Positions 43,403 to 51,565 of a stretch of DNA of 64,000 nucleotides are shown one piece after another. This stretch comes from Geobacter sp. AOG1 (GTDB taxonomy: Bacteria; Desulfobacterota; Desulfuromonadia; Geobacterales; Geobacteraceae): positions 1,314,513 to 1,378,512 of the forward strand of contig NZ_BLIZ01000001.1 of the NCBI RefSeq assembly GCF_019972315.1, written 5' to 3'. Each line of letters opens with the position of its first letter. The stretch's first letter is position 1. The position numbers and the translations under genes were made by a program. Under the pieces are notes generated by a model that was not told the DNA's origin, made no database searches, and saw nothing but the letters and a program-made list of their open reading frames with translations.

Positions 43403-45037
43403 ATGAGCAGCCACGACGTCATTATCATACATCCGCCGGCGGTCTACGATTTTCGCAAGAAGCCCCTCTTCCCCGGTGCCCTGGGCGCCTCGGTGGAACA
43501 GGTGCAGTTCAACAAGGTCCCCATCGGCATGCTCAGCATGGCCGAGTACCTGGACCGGCACGGCTACCGGGCGAAGGTGGACAATCTGGGGGACCGGATG
43601 GTTGCCAGCCCCACCTTCGATGCCGATGAGCATCTCAGAAACCTGTCGGCCCCGATCATCGCCATCGGTCTCCATTTCCAGCAACATGCCCAGGGGGCGC
43701 TGGAGGTGGCGCGGCTCTGCAAGAAGTTTCACCCCGGCTCCGTCGTCGTCATGGGGGGGCTGACCGCCACCCGTTTCCACGAAGAAATCATCCGCAAGTA
43801 CGACTTCGTCGATGCCGTCATCCGGGCCGAGGGGGAGAAAGCACTGCTGCAGTTCGTGCGGGCCTATGAGCAGCACGGCCGGATCACCGACACCCCCAAC
43901 CTGACCTACCGGACCGGGGAGGGGGAGGTGCGGGTAACCCCCCTCATGCCGGCCAGCACCGACCTGGACGACTTCGAGTTCACCCGCTTCGACCTCCTGG
44001 AGCCGGGGACCTCGGTCTATCCCCCCAATGCACCCCCCCGCTGGAGTCTGACGGTCTGCCGCGGCTGCATCTACAACTGCGCCATCTGCGGCGGCTCGGC
44101 TTACACCTACAAGACCCACCTGGGGATGGGGAAGCCCGCCTTCCGGAGCCCGGCGAAGATCATCACCGACATCAAGAAGCTCAACGACCAGGGGGTCCAC
44201 TTCATCGGCCTCTACCAGGACCCCCGCATGGGGGGGAGGAAGTACTGGCGGGAGCTCCTGTCCGGCCTTGCCAAGGAAAAAGTGGAGATCGAGCGGCTCT
44301 CCCTGGACCTGCTCGTCCCGGCGGACGAGGAATTCATCCGGGAGGCGTCCAAGATCGGCCGGCAGGTGGTGATGCATCTCTGCCCGGACACCGGCTCGGA
44401 CGAGGTGCGCCGGAGGCTGGGGCGTCCCTACTCCAACGAAGAACTGCTCCGGACCGTCGAGCTCTGCCACAAGTACCGCCTGCCGGTCACCACCTTCTTC
44501 TCCGTGGGGTTGGCGGGAGAAACCGCCGATGACGTGAAGAAGACCTGGGAGATATGGGAGAAGCTCACCGCCATCGACCGCTCTTCCCAGGCGGCCGGCA
44601 TGGTCGACGTCCCGCTGGGTGGCCCCATTGTCGGCCCCATCGTCCTCGATCCCGGCTCCCCGGCGTTCGACGATCCGGAGAAGCACGGCTACAAGCTCCT
44701 CTACAAAAATCTCGAAGAGTACGTCGGCGGCCTCTCCCAGCCCTCCTGGCACCAGTGGCTTAACTACGAGACCGAGCTCATGGACAATGCCACGCTGGTG
44801 GATCTCATTCTCGACACCGTGCGGTTCTCCACCGAGCAGCGGGAGAAGTCCGGCCTCTATGATTACAAGCAGGCCCTTGCCGAGCGGATACGGACCGTCC
44901 TGGACCGGGAGGTGGTTGCGGAGATAAACCGGATCATGACGATGGGGGAGGGGGCGGAGCGGGAAGCCGCCGTGGCGGCGCTGAAGCTCAAGCACGAGCA
45001 CTTTCTCAATCGGCCGGTGGAGTCGTTTCTTCAATAG
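43403..45037 (+). CDS. B12-binding-domain radical SAM protein
   Basis: A 544-residue protein. The N-terminal 150 residues look like a cobalamin-binding Rossmann domain (HPPAVYDFR, VVVMGGLTATRFHEEI), and the radical SAM motif is CRGCIYNCAIC (CxxxCxxC-like) near residue 220. C-terminal residues form a helical extension. B12-radical SAM enzymes methylate unreactive carbons or rearrange skeletons; the substrate here is unknown. It lies between two terminators as its own unit. No class A or B operator was seen in front of it. Confidence 0.82.
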   Translation: MSSHDVIIIHPPAVYDFRKKPLFPGALGASVEQVQFNKVPIGMLSMAEYLDRHGYRAKVDNLGDRMVASPTFDADEHLRNLSAPIIAIGLHFQQHAQGALEVARLCKKFHPGSVVVMGGLTATRFHEEIIRKYDFVDAVIRAEGEKALLQFVRAYEQHGRITDTPNLTYRTGEGEVRVTPLMPASTDLDDFEFTRFDLLEPGTSVYPPNAPPRWSLTVCRGCIYNCAICGGSAYTYKTHLGMGKPAFRSPAKIITDIKKLNDQGVHFIGLYQDPRMGGRKYWRELLSGLAKEKVEIERLSLDLLVPADEEFIREASKIGRQVVMHLCPDTGSDEVRRRLGRPYSNEELLRTVELCHKYRLPVTTFFSVGLAGETADDVKKTWEIWEKLTAIDRSSQAAGMVDVPLGGPIVGPIVLDPGSPAFDDPEKHGYKLLYKNLEEYVGGLSQPSWHQWLNYETELMDNATLVDLILDTVRFSTEQREKSGLYDYKQALAERIRTVLDREVVAEINRIMTMGEGAEREAAVAALKLKHEHFLNRPVESFLQ

Positions 45038-45067
45038 GTGCGGAAGGCGGAAGTGAAGCAGAATGGG

Positions 45068-45111
45068 AAACGCCGTGCAGTCCTTGAATCAAGGGACGCA
45101 CGGCGTTTTTG
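45068..45111. terminator. Long intrinsic terminator after radical SAM gene
   Basis: Outer arms AAACGCCGTGC (45068-45078) and GCACGGCGTTT (45098-45108) pair perfectly, and CCTTG/CAAGG pair again inside. A run of T follows the right arm. It marks the end of the left half of the catabolic island before the defence-type segment. Confidence 0.85.
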
Positions 45112-45199
45112 TTGTCTGTGGCGAGGGGGGCTGTGGCTTGAACGTCACAAGGCGCACCGGCGGAGCGCAGCGAAGACCGTGTGCCGCCGCGGGTTGGGC

Positions 45200-45973
45200 C
45201 TAGGGATCTGGAAATTTCTTTGCCAATTCAACAAGTACCGGCAACGTTGATTTAAAAGTTCCGACATCTTTTATTGAGAAATGTAGCATGTACAGGCTGC
45301 CTGATGCATTCAACATAACCTCAGTAACATGGCTGGGTTTTCTGTGGCTGGAAACGAACACCCGAAACATGTATCCACCACCTGCAAACTCGACGACAGA
45401 GTGCCCGTCTATTTTGTTTCGAAAAGGCAAATAAATCAGGTTTTTCGTAGTGTCAGCATCAATAAACTTAACTACTTGTACTGGGTAGGTAGAGTCATCC
45501 TTGCATTGTGGGTTTCGGTAAAGTTCTCTCATCCTTTTGAAATGCTTGTCCACAAGAAGATAATTTCCTTCTTTCTGTTCCGCCAAGTGACTCCGCAACA
45601 CGCAGGCATAGACAAACTTCTGCAATTTACAAAAATCAACGTTCTGCCAGTGGCTATAATGCTGATCACCTGTACTTGTATGGCCGGAGCGTTGTGCAAC
45701 CACAATTGAAGCAACCTCAGGAGCCTGAGCATTCTTATTTCCGAGGATTAAGCTGCCATACCGGTCATAAACCTGAGATTCAATTTCACAGGTTTCGCAG
45801 ATGATAGTTTCGTAATATCCCTTCTGTTTTTTGTTTACGTGACGCCTGTCAACTTTGACGTTAATCAGCTTGTGGCGGCTGTCATACACCTCGCTGTACA
45901 TCCACTCAGGAAGCAGATGGCTCCTACGGTGGAGTGTTGTTGTATCTTTTTCGCAGAGAGGGCACTTTTTCAT
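45200..45973 (-). CDS. HNH-like zinc-binding protein, unknown function
   Basis: A 257-residue protein. CPLCEKDTTTLHRRSHLLPEWM and, about 55 residues on, IICETCEIE give two CxxC pairs flanking a His-rich segment, a layout seen in HNH-type or zinc-finger proteins found in defence loci. The remainder (FVYACVLRSHLAEQ, FAGGGYMFRVFVSSHRKPSH) is not recognised. It is A+T-richer than the flanking catabolic genes, and lies next to the STAND gene, so a defence role is plausible but unproven. Confidence 0.5.
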   Translation of the reverse strand: MKKCPLCEKDTTTLHRRSHLLPEWMYSEVYDSRHKLINVKVDRRHVNKKQKGYYETIICETCEIESQVYDRYGSLILGNKNAQAPEVASIVVAQRSGHTSTGDQHYSHWQNVDFCKLQKFVYACVLRSHLAEQKEGNYLLVDKHFKRMRELYRNPQCKDDSTYPVQVVKFIDADTTKNLIYLPFRNKIDGHSVVEFAGGGYMFRVFVSSHRKPSHVTEVMLNASGSLYMLHFSIKDVGTFKSTLPVLVELAKKFPDP

Positions 45974-46036
45974 TTTCGGTCCAACTCGTAATTGGAAGAT
46001 CTCTCTTCTCTAATATCCTATATTTTGGGAGGTTAC

Positions 46037-46256
46037 TTAATATGTTCCTGGCCCGGGAGGTTCTGGAATATCGAGTGTAACCGTAGAATCATAGAAAGTG
46101 ACTCCTTGTGTACGCAGGTGATTGAAGAAGGGGTCAGCAAGTGCTGGGTCATTGCGCCTAGATGGGGTGAGCCATCCCTGTCCAATAGCTTCGTATAACA
46201 ACAGCCAGTGTTGCTCATTAAGACTTGAATTATTAACGATGTTTTTCCAGTTTGAA
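46037..46256 (-). pseudogene. Start-less ORF remnant
   Basis: Reading leftward, an open stretch encodes NEQHWLLLYEAIGQGWLTPS and ends with PPGPGTY and a TAA at 46039-46037. Upstream the frame meets a TAA within the inverted repeat and has no start codon. It looks like the 3' end of a gene whose front was lost when the repeats arrived. The family is not recognised. Confidence 0.4.
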
Positions 46257-46437
46257 AAATAGGGACACTTCCCAATTTAATGGTCAAATATGGGAAGTGT
46301 CCCTATTTATCCCTAAGGGGGACAGAAAATAAATCTGTCCCCCTTTTTGTTCTTTTTTTTGTGCTTTTTGTTTCAATAACTAAAGGATCGAAGCCGAAAA
46401 ATAGGGAAGTGTCCCTATTTATTCCTATTTATTCCTG
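46257..46437. repeat. Cluster of nested inverted repeats (REP-like)
   Basis: Two perfect dyads stand side by side. First, AAATAGGGACACTTCCCA (46257-46274) pairs with TGGGAAGTGTCCCTATTT (46291-46308) over 18 bp. Second, AAGGGGGACAGA (46315-46326) pairs with TCTGTCCCCCTT (46334-46345), followed by T-rich DNA. A third, partial copy (AGGGAAGTGTCCCTATTT) starts near 46403. GGGACA-type repeats of this kind resemble REP/REPIN elements mobilised by RAYT transposases. No transposase is in the window. Confidence 0.7.
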
Positions 46438-46528
46438 CATTATTACACTATTTATTCATTTATTCCATTTATGTACGCCCCACTGACTTCTCCTGAACTA
46501 CAGAACGTCGCATAAGCCTTTCCTTAGC

Positions 46529-49417
46529 TCAACCACGCAGGAAAGCGAGGAATTTCCGCATGGTTGAATCTGTATAGTTGTCGGTTAATAGCCTCCTCAC
46601 GCTAGGCCTGAACCCATCGGCAATTTCATAAAAGTTATCGATCTCCTTTTCGCGCTTTAATGTAACGTAACCAGCGCTAACAATTCGATCAAACTTTTTG
46701 TCGGCAAGTCCCGGCACCTTCGTTGAGAATTTAATATGAGCCTTCTTGTTGTCTGTAAAGCGATCTCCTTTGAAAAAACTGTGTAAGAACTTTCTTGCTT
46801 CTGCCTCAACCATACGATTTTCAGCCTGTTTTCCAGCACGCGCGAGTGTCAGAAATTCACGCAGGTCTCCTAGTTCGCAAGTTTGATCGAGCGACTGAGG
46901 ATCAAGAGAGGACGTCTGTATTGACTGATCGAAACAAAGATCGAACGAACAGTACATGAATCGCGTATTCTGAAATTTGCAGGCAAGTAACTTTTTATAT
47001 CCAGTAAAGCGAGAATTGGTAACCGTCAGATTAGAGAAATCCATCGTTGGAAATTCGCCTCGCAAGTGAAGGCCAGATATTGTTACCGATGAACCAATCA
47101 TTGGATTCATGCCGTAAAGCCTGAGGACAGTTTCGGTTATGTGCTGAGCGGAGCCTCCGACAACTTGAGCCGCTAAGTTGAGGAGTGACGCAATTGCACG
47201 ACGAGTCAGTTCTACATCAGTCTGACGAGCGGGGTCTTGCTGTTCCGCGTTTTTTCGAAGGCGTGATATTAGAGTTGCTGCCGACTGAATGAGTTCGTCT
47301 CTGCGCGTTGAAAAGTATCGTTTGAGTTCACGGAACTCGTTGGCTTCTATGCTAAGACGGGCAAGAGATCTTATGAATTCCCGCTCAAGGCTATGGCGAT
47401 ATAATCCATCAAGCAGGTGTACGACCTCGAAGTATGACGCCAGAAAGCTGTAGCGCAACTCAATGCTGTCTTCGGTTTGAACAAGAAGTGGGTTCAGTCC
47501 AATCTTTGCATTAAGCACAGGCCCTCTGTTATCGTAAAGGAGTGTGAGCCTTTCGAGCATCTCTGAAATTGGCCAGCGTTTTGAAAAGTCCGCCACCAGA
47601 CCCGAGAGAAGCTGAACAACATCACCGACAGACAAATCTAGGCCATGTCGAACTTCTTCCCGACGCATCACTGAGTGAATGATGTGGTCAGTAAGATCAT
47701 TGTTGGAGGGGTAGGGAGTGGGGTCCTCACTGATTTCTAGTTCTTCCGACCTGTTATCTTTCAGCCCGTCTTCAACGACCGTAGCTGCAATATCAGCGAA
47801 GAAAGGAACAACCCTTCCGTCTTGATCGTGCAGTTGGACCTTGTCGATCTGTGACAGAACCTTTGCGACAATAACTTTACCGTCGGAGTACTTTTTGAAA
47901 CGACGATTCAGGTATGCTTCACAGGTCGACCTGTCGAAGCCGAGCAAATCGTATCTTTCAATCGAAAGCTCCTCAAGTCTAGCCTGTTCAACAAGCTGGC
48001 TGTTTCGTGTTGTCAGGAGGACAGCGCTACTCCCCAGTTCGCCATGGAATTGAGCGAGTGAGGCGAGGAAGACATCTAGATTAAAAGTGTCTGGGAATAG
48101 CGATACAAACTCGTCTAGACCATCAATGATGACAACTAGGTTGCCACTAAGAAATGCTAGTTCAAACGTGTTGCGATCGAATACTTGGTCGAAATGATGG
48201 TGCCGTGCATAAAGTTCGTATAACTGAAAGACCGAATCAATTCGAGCACCCAGCACACCGTTCTCCGCAACGTATCTCTTGATAGACTCTGCCTGGACCA
48301 GAATTACTGATGAGTGCAGGTCTTGCCTATTGTGAAGAGTTGCGGCAACAGCAAGACAAAGTGATGTCTTGCCCATCCCGCCTGAAGCAATAACTAGATG
48401 AGCGCTCGTAGACGATGGTTGTTGCAGTTGGTTAACGAGCAAATCCCTTGCAGAAGGTGCAACAACCAGATCACGTTGGTCATTCTCATAGTTGAGACTT
48501 TGATCAGTGTAGTTGGCAATCTCAGAAGGGGGATCAGAGCCCTTCAAACTTTCATCGATGCAGAACTTCCATATATAGTCCTTATATGTGAGCTCATGAA
48601 TTTGTGTACGAATGCCAGCCTGACTGAATAACCCTGGGATTAACGCCTGTTCAACGCGTCCAGATCGAGGCCGAAGTACCGTAAGGTCGGTAGGCCGAAT
48701 TCCAGATATTTTGAATTGTTCAATTGCGTGGTTCACTGTTTGAGTAATATTGATGTTACTGGCGAGCGCAAGATAATAGGCGAGGGCTGGCGATTTCGTT
48801 TCCCATAGCTCATACTTGATACGATTCGAGCCTGAAAAATTTGTCCCCTGCTCTTTGTTAACGATAGGCCGTCGATTCGTGTGACCAATTCTTATGAGAT
48901 CTTCTACTTTGGTGAACGTGTAAATGTGCTCATCTGATGTAAGACTACGGCGTTTTTGTGGACGTGAAACTGTTGACTCATTTCTTAAGTATTGCAGAAG
49001 GATGGCCTCGGACTCATTGTATCTTTCGTCGACTGTAAAATCGATGTGTAGGTGGCCCTTCAAGTAATTGGGAACGGAGTCGGGTTCTCGCAGAGCAACA
49101 ATTACCTTAGTTTTGTCCTGCTTCTGGAGCCCATCCCAATGAACGGCTGAAGCAAGATATGTCTCAATGCCTACACCGCCTAAACGATTGTCGGCTTTTT
49201 CTTTATACTTCTTTGTCGCGGTAACAATAATGTAGTCTGATTCGTAGATGCCCGCTTCCATAAATTTATTTTTGTCTGTGAGAGCATCTAAGTCGTATCC
49301 ATCCCAAACGACGTGTAGCTCTTTAAATTCTTCCAGCGCGTCGGCTAGCTTCCGAACCCATTCTTTGTGAGTCTCTGAGTCCCAACTGTAAGAGAGGAAT
49401 ATCTTTGTTTTGTTCAT
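46529..49417 (-). CDS. SEFIR-NACHT STAND protein with pentapeptide-like C-terminus
   Basis: A 962-residue protein with NLR-like layout. Residues 1-150 form a SEFIR/TIR-like domain (FLSYSWDSETHKEWVRKLADAL). A NACHT-type NTPase follows, with Walker A ASGGMGKTSLCLAVAA near residue 348 and Walker B LVVIIDGLDEF near 428. After a long helical region, residues near 785-835 carry pentapeptide-like repeats (GLHLRGEFPTMDFSNLTVTN). Bacterial STAND NTPases with effector domains of this kind act in abortive phage defence by sensing a phage component. SEFIR as the effector suggests nucleotide (NAD-type) signalling or hydrolysis, by analogy with TIR. Confidence 0.8.
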   Translation of the reverse strand: MNKTKIFLSYSWDSETHKEWVRKLADALEEFKELHVVWDGYDLDALTDKNKFMEAGIYESDYIIVTATKKYKEKADNRLGGVGIETYLASAVHWDGLQKQDKTKVIVALREPDSVPNYLKGHLHIDFTVDERYNESEAILLQYLRNESTVSRPQKRRSLTSDEHIYTFTKVEDLIRIGHTNRRPIVNKEQGTNFSGSNRIKYELWETKSPALAYYLALASNINITQTVNHAIEQFKISGIRPTDLTVLRPRSGRVEQALIPGLFSQAGIRTQIHELTYKDYIWKFCIDESLKGSDPPSEIANYTDQSLNYENDQRDLVVAPSARDLLVNQLQQPSSTSAHLVIASGGMGKTSLCLAVAATLHNRQDLHSSVILVQAESIKRYVAENGVLGARIDSVFQLYELYARHHHFDQVFDRNTFELAFLSGNLVVIIDGLDEFVSLFPDTFNLDVFLASLAQFHGELGSSAVLLTTRNSQLVEQARLEELSIERYDLLGFDRSTCEAYLNRRFKKYSDGKVIVAKVLSQIDKVQLHDQDGRVVPFFADIAATVVEDGLKDNRSEELEISEDPTPYPSNNDLTDHIIHSVMRREEVRHGLDLSVGDVVQLLSGLVADFSKRWPISEMLERLTLLYDNRGPVLNAKIGLNPLLVQTEDSIELRYSFLASYFEVVHLLDGLYRHSLEREFIRSLARLSIEANEFRELKRYFSTRRDELIQSAATLISRLRKNAEQQDPARQTDVELTRRAIASLLNLAAQVVGGSAQHITETVLRLYGMNPMIGSSVTISGLHLRGEFPTMDFSNLTVTNSRFTGYKKLLACKFQNTRFMYCSFDLCFDQSIQTSSLDPQSLDQTCELGDLREFLTLARAGKQAENRMVEAEARKFLHSFFKGDRFTDNKKAHIKFSTKVPGLADKKFDRIVSAGYVTLKREKEIDNFYEIADGFRPSVRRLLTDNYTDSTMRKFLAFLRG

Positions 49418-49525
49418 AATAATTCCTTATTTATTTCATTGTGACCAACGGGGCTGCGCTTGACCTGCCGGGCGCCTCGTACCCGGTCATGGTCTGATCG
49501 CTGGTTATGGTGTTTTCGTCGTATA

Positions 49526-50194
49526 TTAATATCCGTACGCACTCAAGGTCTTCAATAATTCATCAAAAAATTTGCCGTAATTATCCAGAGCACGATAAAC
49601 GAGAGGTGCCTTTAATTTCATTGTTCCTGTTGTCTTGTTGTTAATGGTTGTCTCAGATAACTCAGTTTCACCTCTGTATGACGCTTTACAATAATCATAA
49701 ACAACTTTGTGGTTTTTGTTGTCCAGGTCTAGAAATCCACCGGTATGGACTATAACGTTTCTTATTTTGCAGAAGTTTGAAATATGTTTCCACTCATCTG
49801 TAGCAAATGGCGTTGATATTTCATAAACTTTACTCAAATAAATCTTGCATTGTTCTATTCCGCTACCAGCAATATCCTTTAAAGTTATCTTATTCTTCGT
49901 ATATACTTGAAGATGCTTACAAATATCACTTAGCTTTACTTCAAATAAGTTATAAGCTGTGCAGTATATTGAATTCCAATGAATGTCAGAGAATTCTTCC
50001 CCAATTTGGTACATCATGCTTCCATAATATTCCCCCATAGAGTACTTTACACCGTCATCTACATTTTTTAATTTTAATTCGTATTCTTCATTTAGCCTCT
50101 TAACTTCTTGGTCGATCAAAGATTCTATAAAATTGCAGAAATCTTTCAACATATGAAATTCATGCACGACAAAAAAACCAATCATATTTTTCAC
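49526..50194 (-). CDS. HEPN-domain protein, putative RNase
   Basis: A 222-residue helical protein, notably A+T-rich. The segment CKIRNVIVHTGG contains the RxxxxH motif (R-N-V-I-V-H) that forms the catalytic pair of HEPN RNases. It starts with GTG at 50194, preceded by AGAGG at good distance; ATG 50185 is the alternative. Its place directly upstream of the STAND gene, in the same direction, suggests a two-gene defence module. It could also be an independent toxin. Confidence 0.62.
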   Translation of the reverse strand: MKNMIGFFVVHEFHMLKDFCNFIESLIDQEVKRLNEEYELKLKNVDDGVKYSMGEYYGSMMYQIGEEFSDIHWNSIYCTAYNLFEVKLSDICKHLQVYTKNKITLKDIAGSGIEQCKIYLSKVYEISTPFATDEWKHISNFCKIRNVIVHTGGFLDLDNKNHKVVYDYCKASYRGETELSETTINNKTTGTMKLKAPLVYRALDNYGKFFDELLKTLSAYGY

Positions 50195-50624
50195 TGAGAA
50201 CCTCTGGCAAAGTGCTGTGTTTATTGCCGTCTCTTTGAGTTCCCTTTACGCAAAATAAACCCAATAGCGCGAGAAATGACGACAATTGCTACGGCGGCGG
50301 TCTATATGCTTTTACAATTCCGTTCAGTCGTACTGCCATTGCGAATCGATAATGTATTGACGCAAAACGCCCGGCCGGTTCTGAGCCTGTGCGGGCGTTC
50401 TGATTGAAGAGATTGGGCAGTTTCATGGCGATTCGTCCCCTGTGGCTGCAGCGTTGTGTCGATTAGACGGTTGTAATCCTCTCGACGGCGGGTGTCAAGG
50501 AAGTTTTTGCCCCTGCATCCCCGTAGTATGGGCGACTACGCGATGGGGTCGTTAGAATCAGCCATCGGTGTGGATTCCCGTCGCGCTCGTTGCGCCGTCG
50601 CGTGAGCCCCGGCCGTTCTTGCCG
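50195..50624. other. Intergenic stretch with one hairpin
   Basis: No gene is supported in these 430 bp. One stem (AACGCCCG at 50366-50373, CGGGCGTT at 50392-50399) is followed on the minus strand by a short T-run, so it could stop leftward transcription coming from the toxin-antitoxin pair. The G+C content climbs back here, which I take as the right edge of the A+T-rich segment. Confidence 0.45.
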
Positions 50625-50655
50625 AAAAAAAGGCCCCTTCGGGTGAAGGGGCCTT
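50625..50655 (-). terminator. Intrinsic terminator of the tumE-tumA unit
   Basis: AAGGCCCCTTC (50630-50640) and GAAGGGGCCTT (50645-50655) form a perfect 11-bp stem with a 4-base loop. Read leftward it is followed by a T-tract (complement of the A-run 50625-50630). It lies 25 bp after the antitoxin stop. Confidence 0.88.
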
Positions 50656-50679
50656 GGAAGGAATTTAGAGGGATTCCCC

Positions 50680-51042
50680 TCACGCCGCCAGTCGGATCTC
50701 CGCAATCACCCGATCCCATGGCGCCGACAGACGCTTGTCGGCAGTGCGTATAATCAGCCCCACGCGCTCCAGCGCCTGAACATCGTTGTAGACGTTCTTG
50801 TAATCCCGCGACAGTTTTTTGGCGAGAGCGCGCACGCTTTCCGGCCCGTCATCGTGCAGCCGCCTGAGGAGTTCGAGCCGGCGCGGCGTCAGCGCCTGGA
50901 GCAGTACGCCGAGATCCTGGAAGTAGAGCCGTTCAACCGGCTCTTCAACCGGCTCGCCAGCTTCGGCCCGCCGCCAGGCCTTGACGAACTCCTGGGCAGA
51001 GTCTTCCGCATCCCTGATTTCAACCCGTATGTTTTTGTCCAT
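50680..51042 (-). CDS. TumA-type antitoxin (HTH, HVO_A0114-like)
   Basis: A 120-residue protein with a C-terminal winged helix (LTPRRLELLRRLHDDGPESVRALAKKLSRDYKNVYNDVQALERVGLI). This arrangement is typical of the HVO_A0114-like regulators that pair with TumE toxins. It follows the toxin gene by 2 bp, the reverse of the more common antitoxin-first order, as in other tumE-tumA loci. It should neutralise the toxin and repress the pair. Confidence 0.78.
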   Translation of the reverse strand: MDKNIRVEIRDAEDSAQEFVKAWRRAEAGEPVEEPVERLYFQDLGVLLQALTPRRLELLRRLHDDGPESVRALAKKLSRDYKNVYNDVQALERVGLIIRTADKRLSAPWDRVIAEIRLAA

Positions 51043-51044
51043 CC

Positions 51045-51329
51045 CTACTCTCCTCGAATACGCTTGATGTCAGCCAGAAAATCAGCGACGAGTGCATCGA
51101 CATCCGTAAAACGATAGGGTTGTTCCCCATCGATTCCGTGTCGGTGATCCCCCTTGCCCCGTTCGTTGTCGTACCGCACCAGGCAATTCCCCTCGCTATC
51201 CCCGTAGTAGAGCCGGTATTTCAGGCCATCCGGATGATGAATCGTGCTCGGCACCTGCCAGAGAACCATTTCTCGCAGAGAGCCGTCGTCATAAACAAAT
51301 CTGGAGCGATGAAGAAGTTTCGCGGCCAT
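51045..51329 (-). CDS. TumE-type toxin
   Basis: A 94-residue basic protein. LREMVLWQVPSTIHHPDGLKYRLYYG and LVRYDNERGKGDHRH match the TumE family; the YDNERGKGDHRH stretch is its most conserved part. TumE proteins are thought to act on RNA. Start at 51329 (MAAKLLHRSRFVYDDG); the frame continues upstream without plausible sequence. Confidence 0.82.
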   Translation of the reverse strand: MAAKLLHRSRFVYDDGSLREMVLWQVPSTIHHPDGLKYRLYYGDSEGNCLVRYDNERGKGDHRHGIDGEQPYRFTDVDALVADFLADIKRIRGE

Positions 51330-51473
51330 ATGGTGTAATATGCCATCAATAAGACGGCAGGGCAAGAATAAATATTCAAGAGCAGGGGCGGGGAATGTGG
51401 CAGAATAACTCCTGCGCTCTTTCCCGCGCCTTTCGCGTAAATTCCGCACCGCACGTTCCTGAAAAAATATTTG

Positions 51474-51510
51474 TTGACAAATGCAACATTACATGTAATA
51501 TTGCATGAAA
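51474..51510 (+). promoter_or_regulatory. Amidohydrolase promoter with class A operator (copy A5)
   Basis: TTGACA (51474-51479), 16 bp, TAATAT (51496-51501). The class A dyad, half-sites TTACATGTAA (51489-51498) and TTGCATGAAA (51501-51510), lies across the -10. An ATGCAA fragment (51481-51486) forms a weak extra unit 12 bp upstream. It differs from the cimA copy at 2 of 22 positions. Confidence 0.75.
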
Positions 51511-51565
51511 ACAAACCGCGATACTTAATCGTGCAACCAATCATGGTGAAAAGGGGGAAGGGAAA

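Noticed and set aside
43352-45034. 560-codon minus-strand frame opposite the radical SAM gene
   Set aside because: No recognisable motifs and repetitive composition; the plus strand has a proper radical SAM motif and ribosome site.
46257-46437. CRISPR array
   Set aside because: The repeats are inverted dyads in two different sequences without regular spacers.
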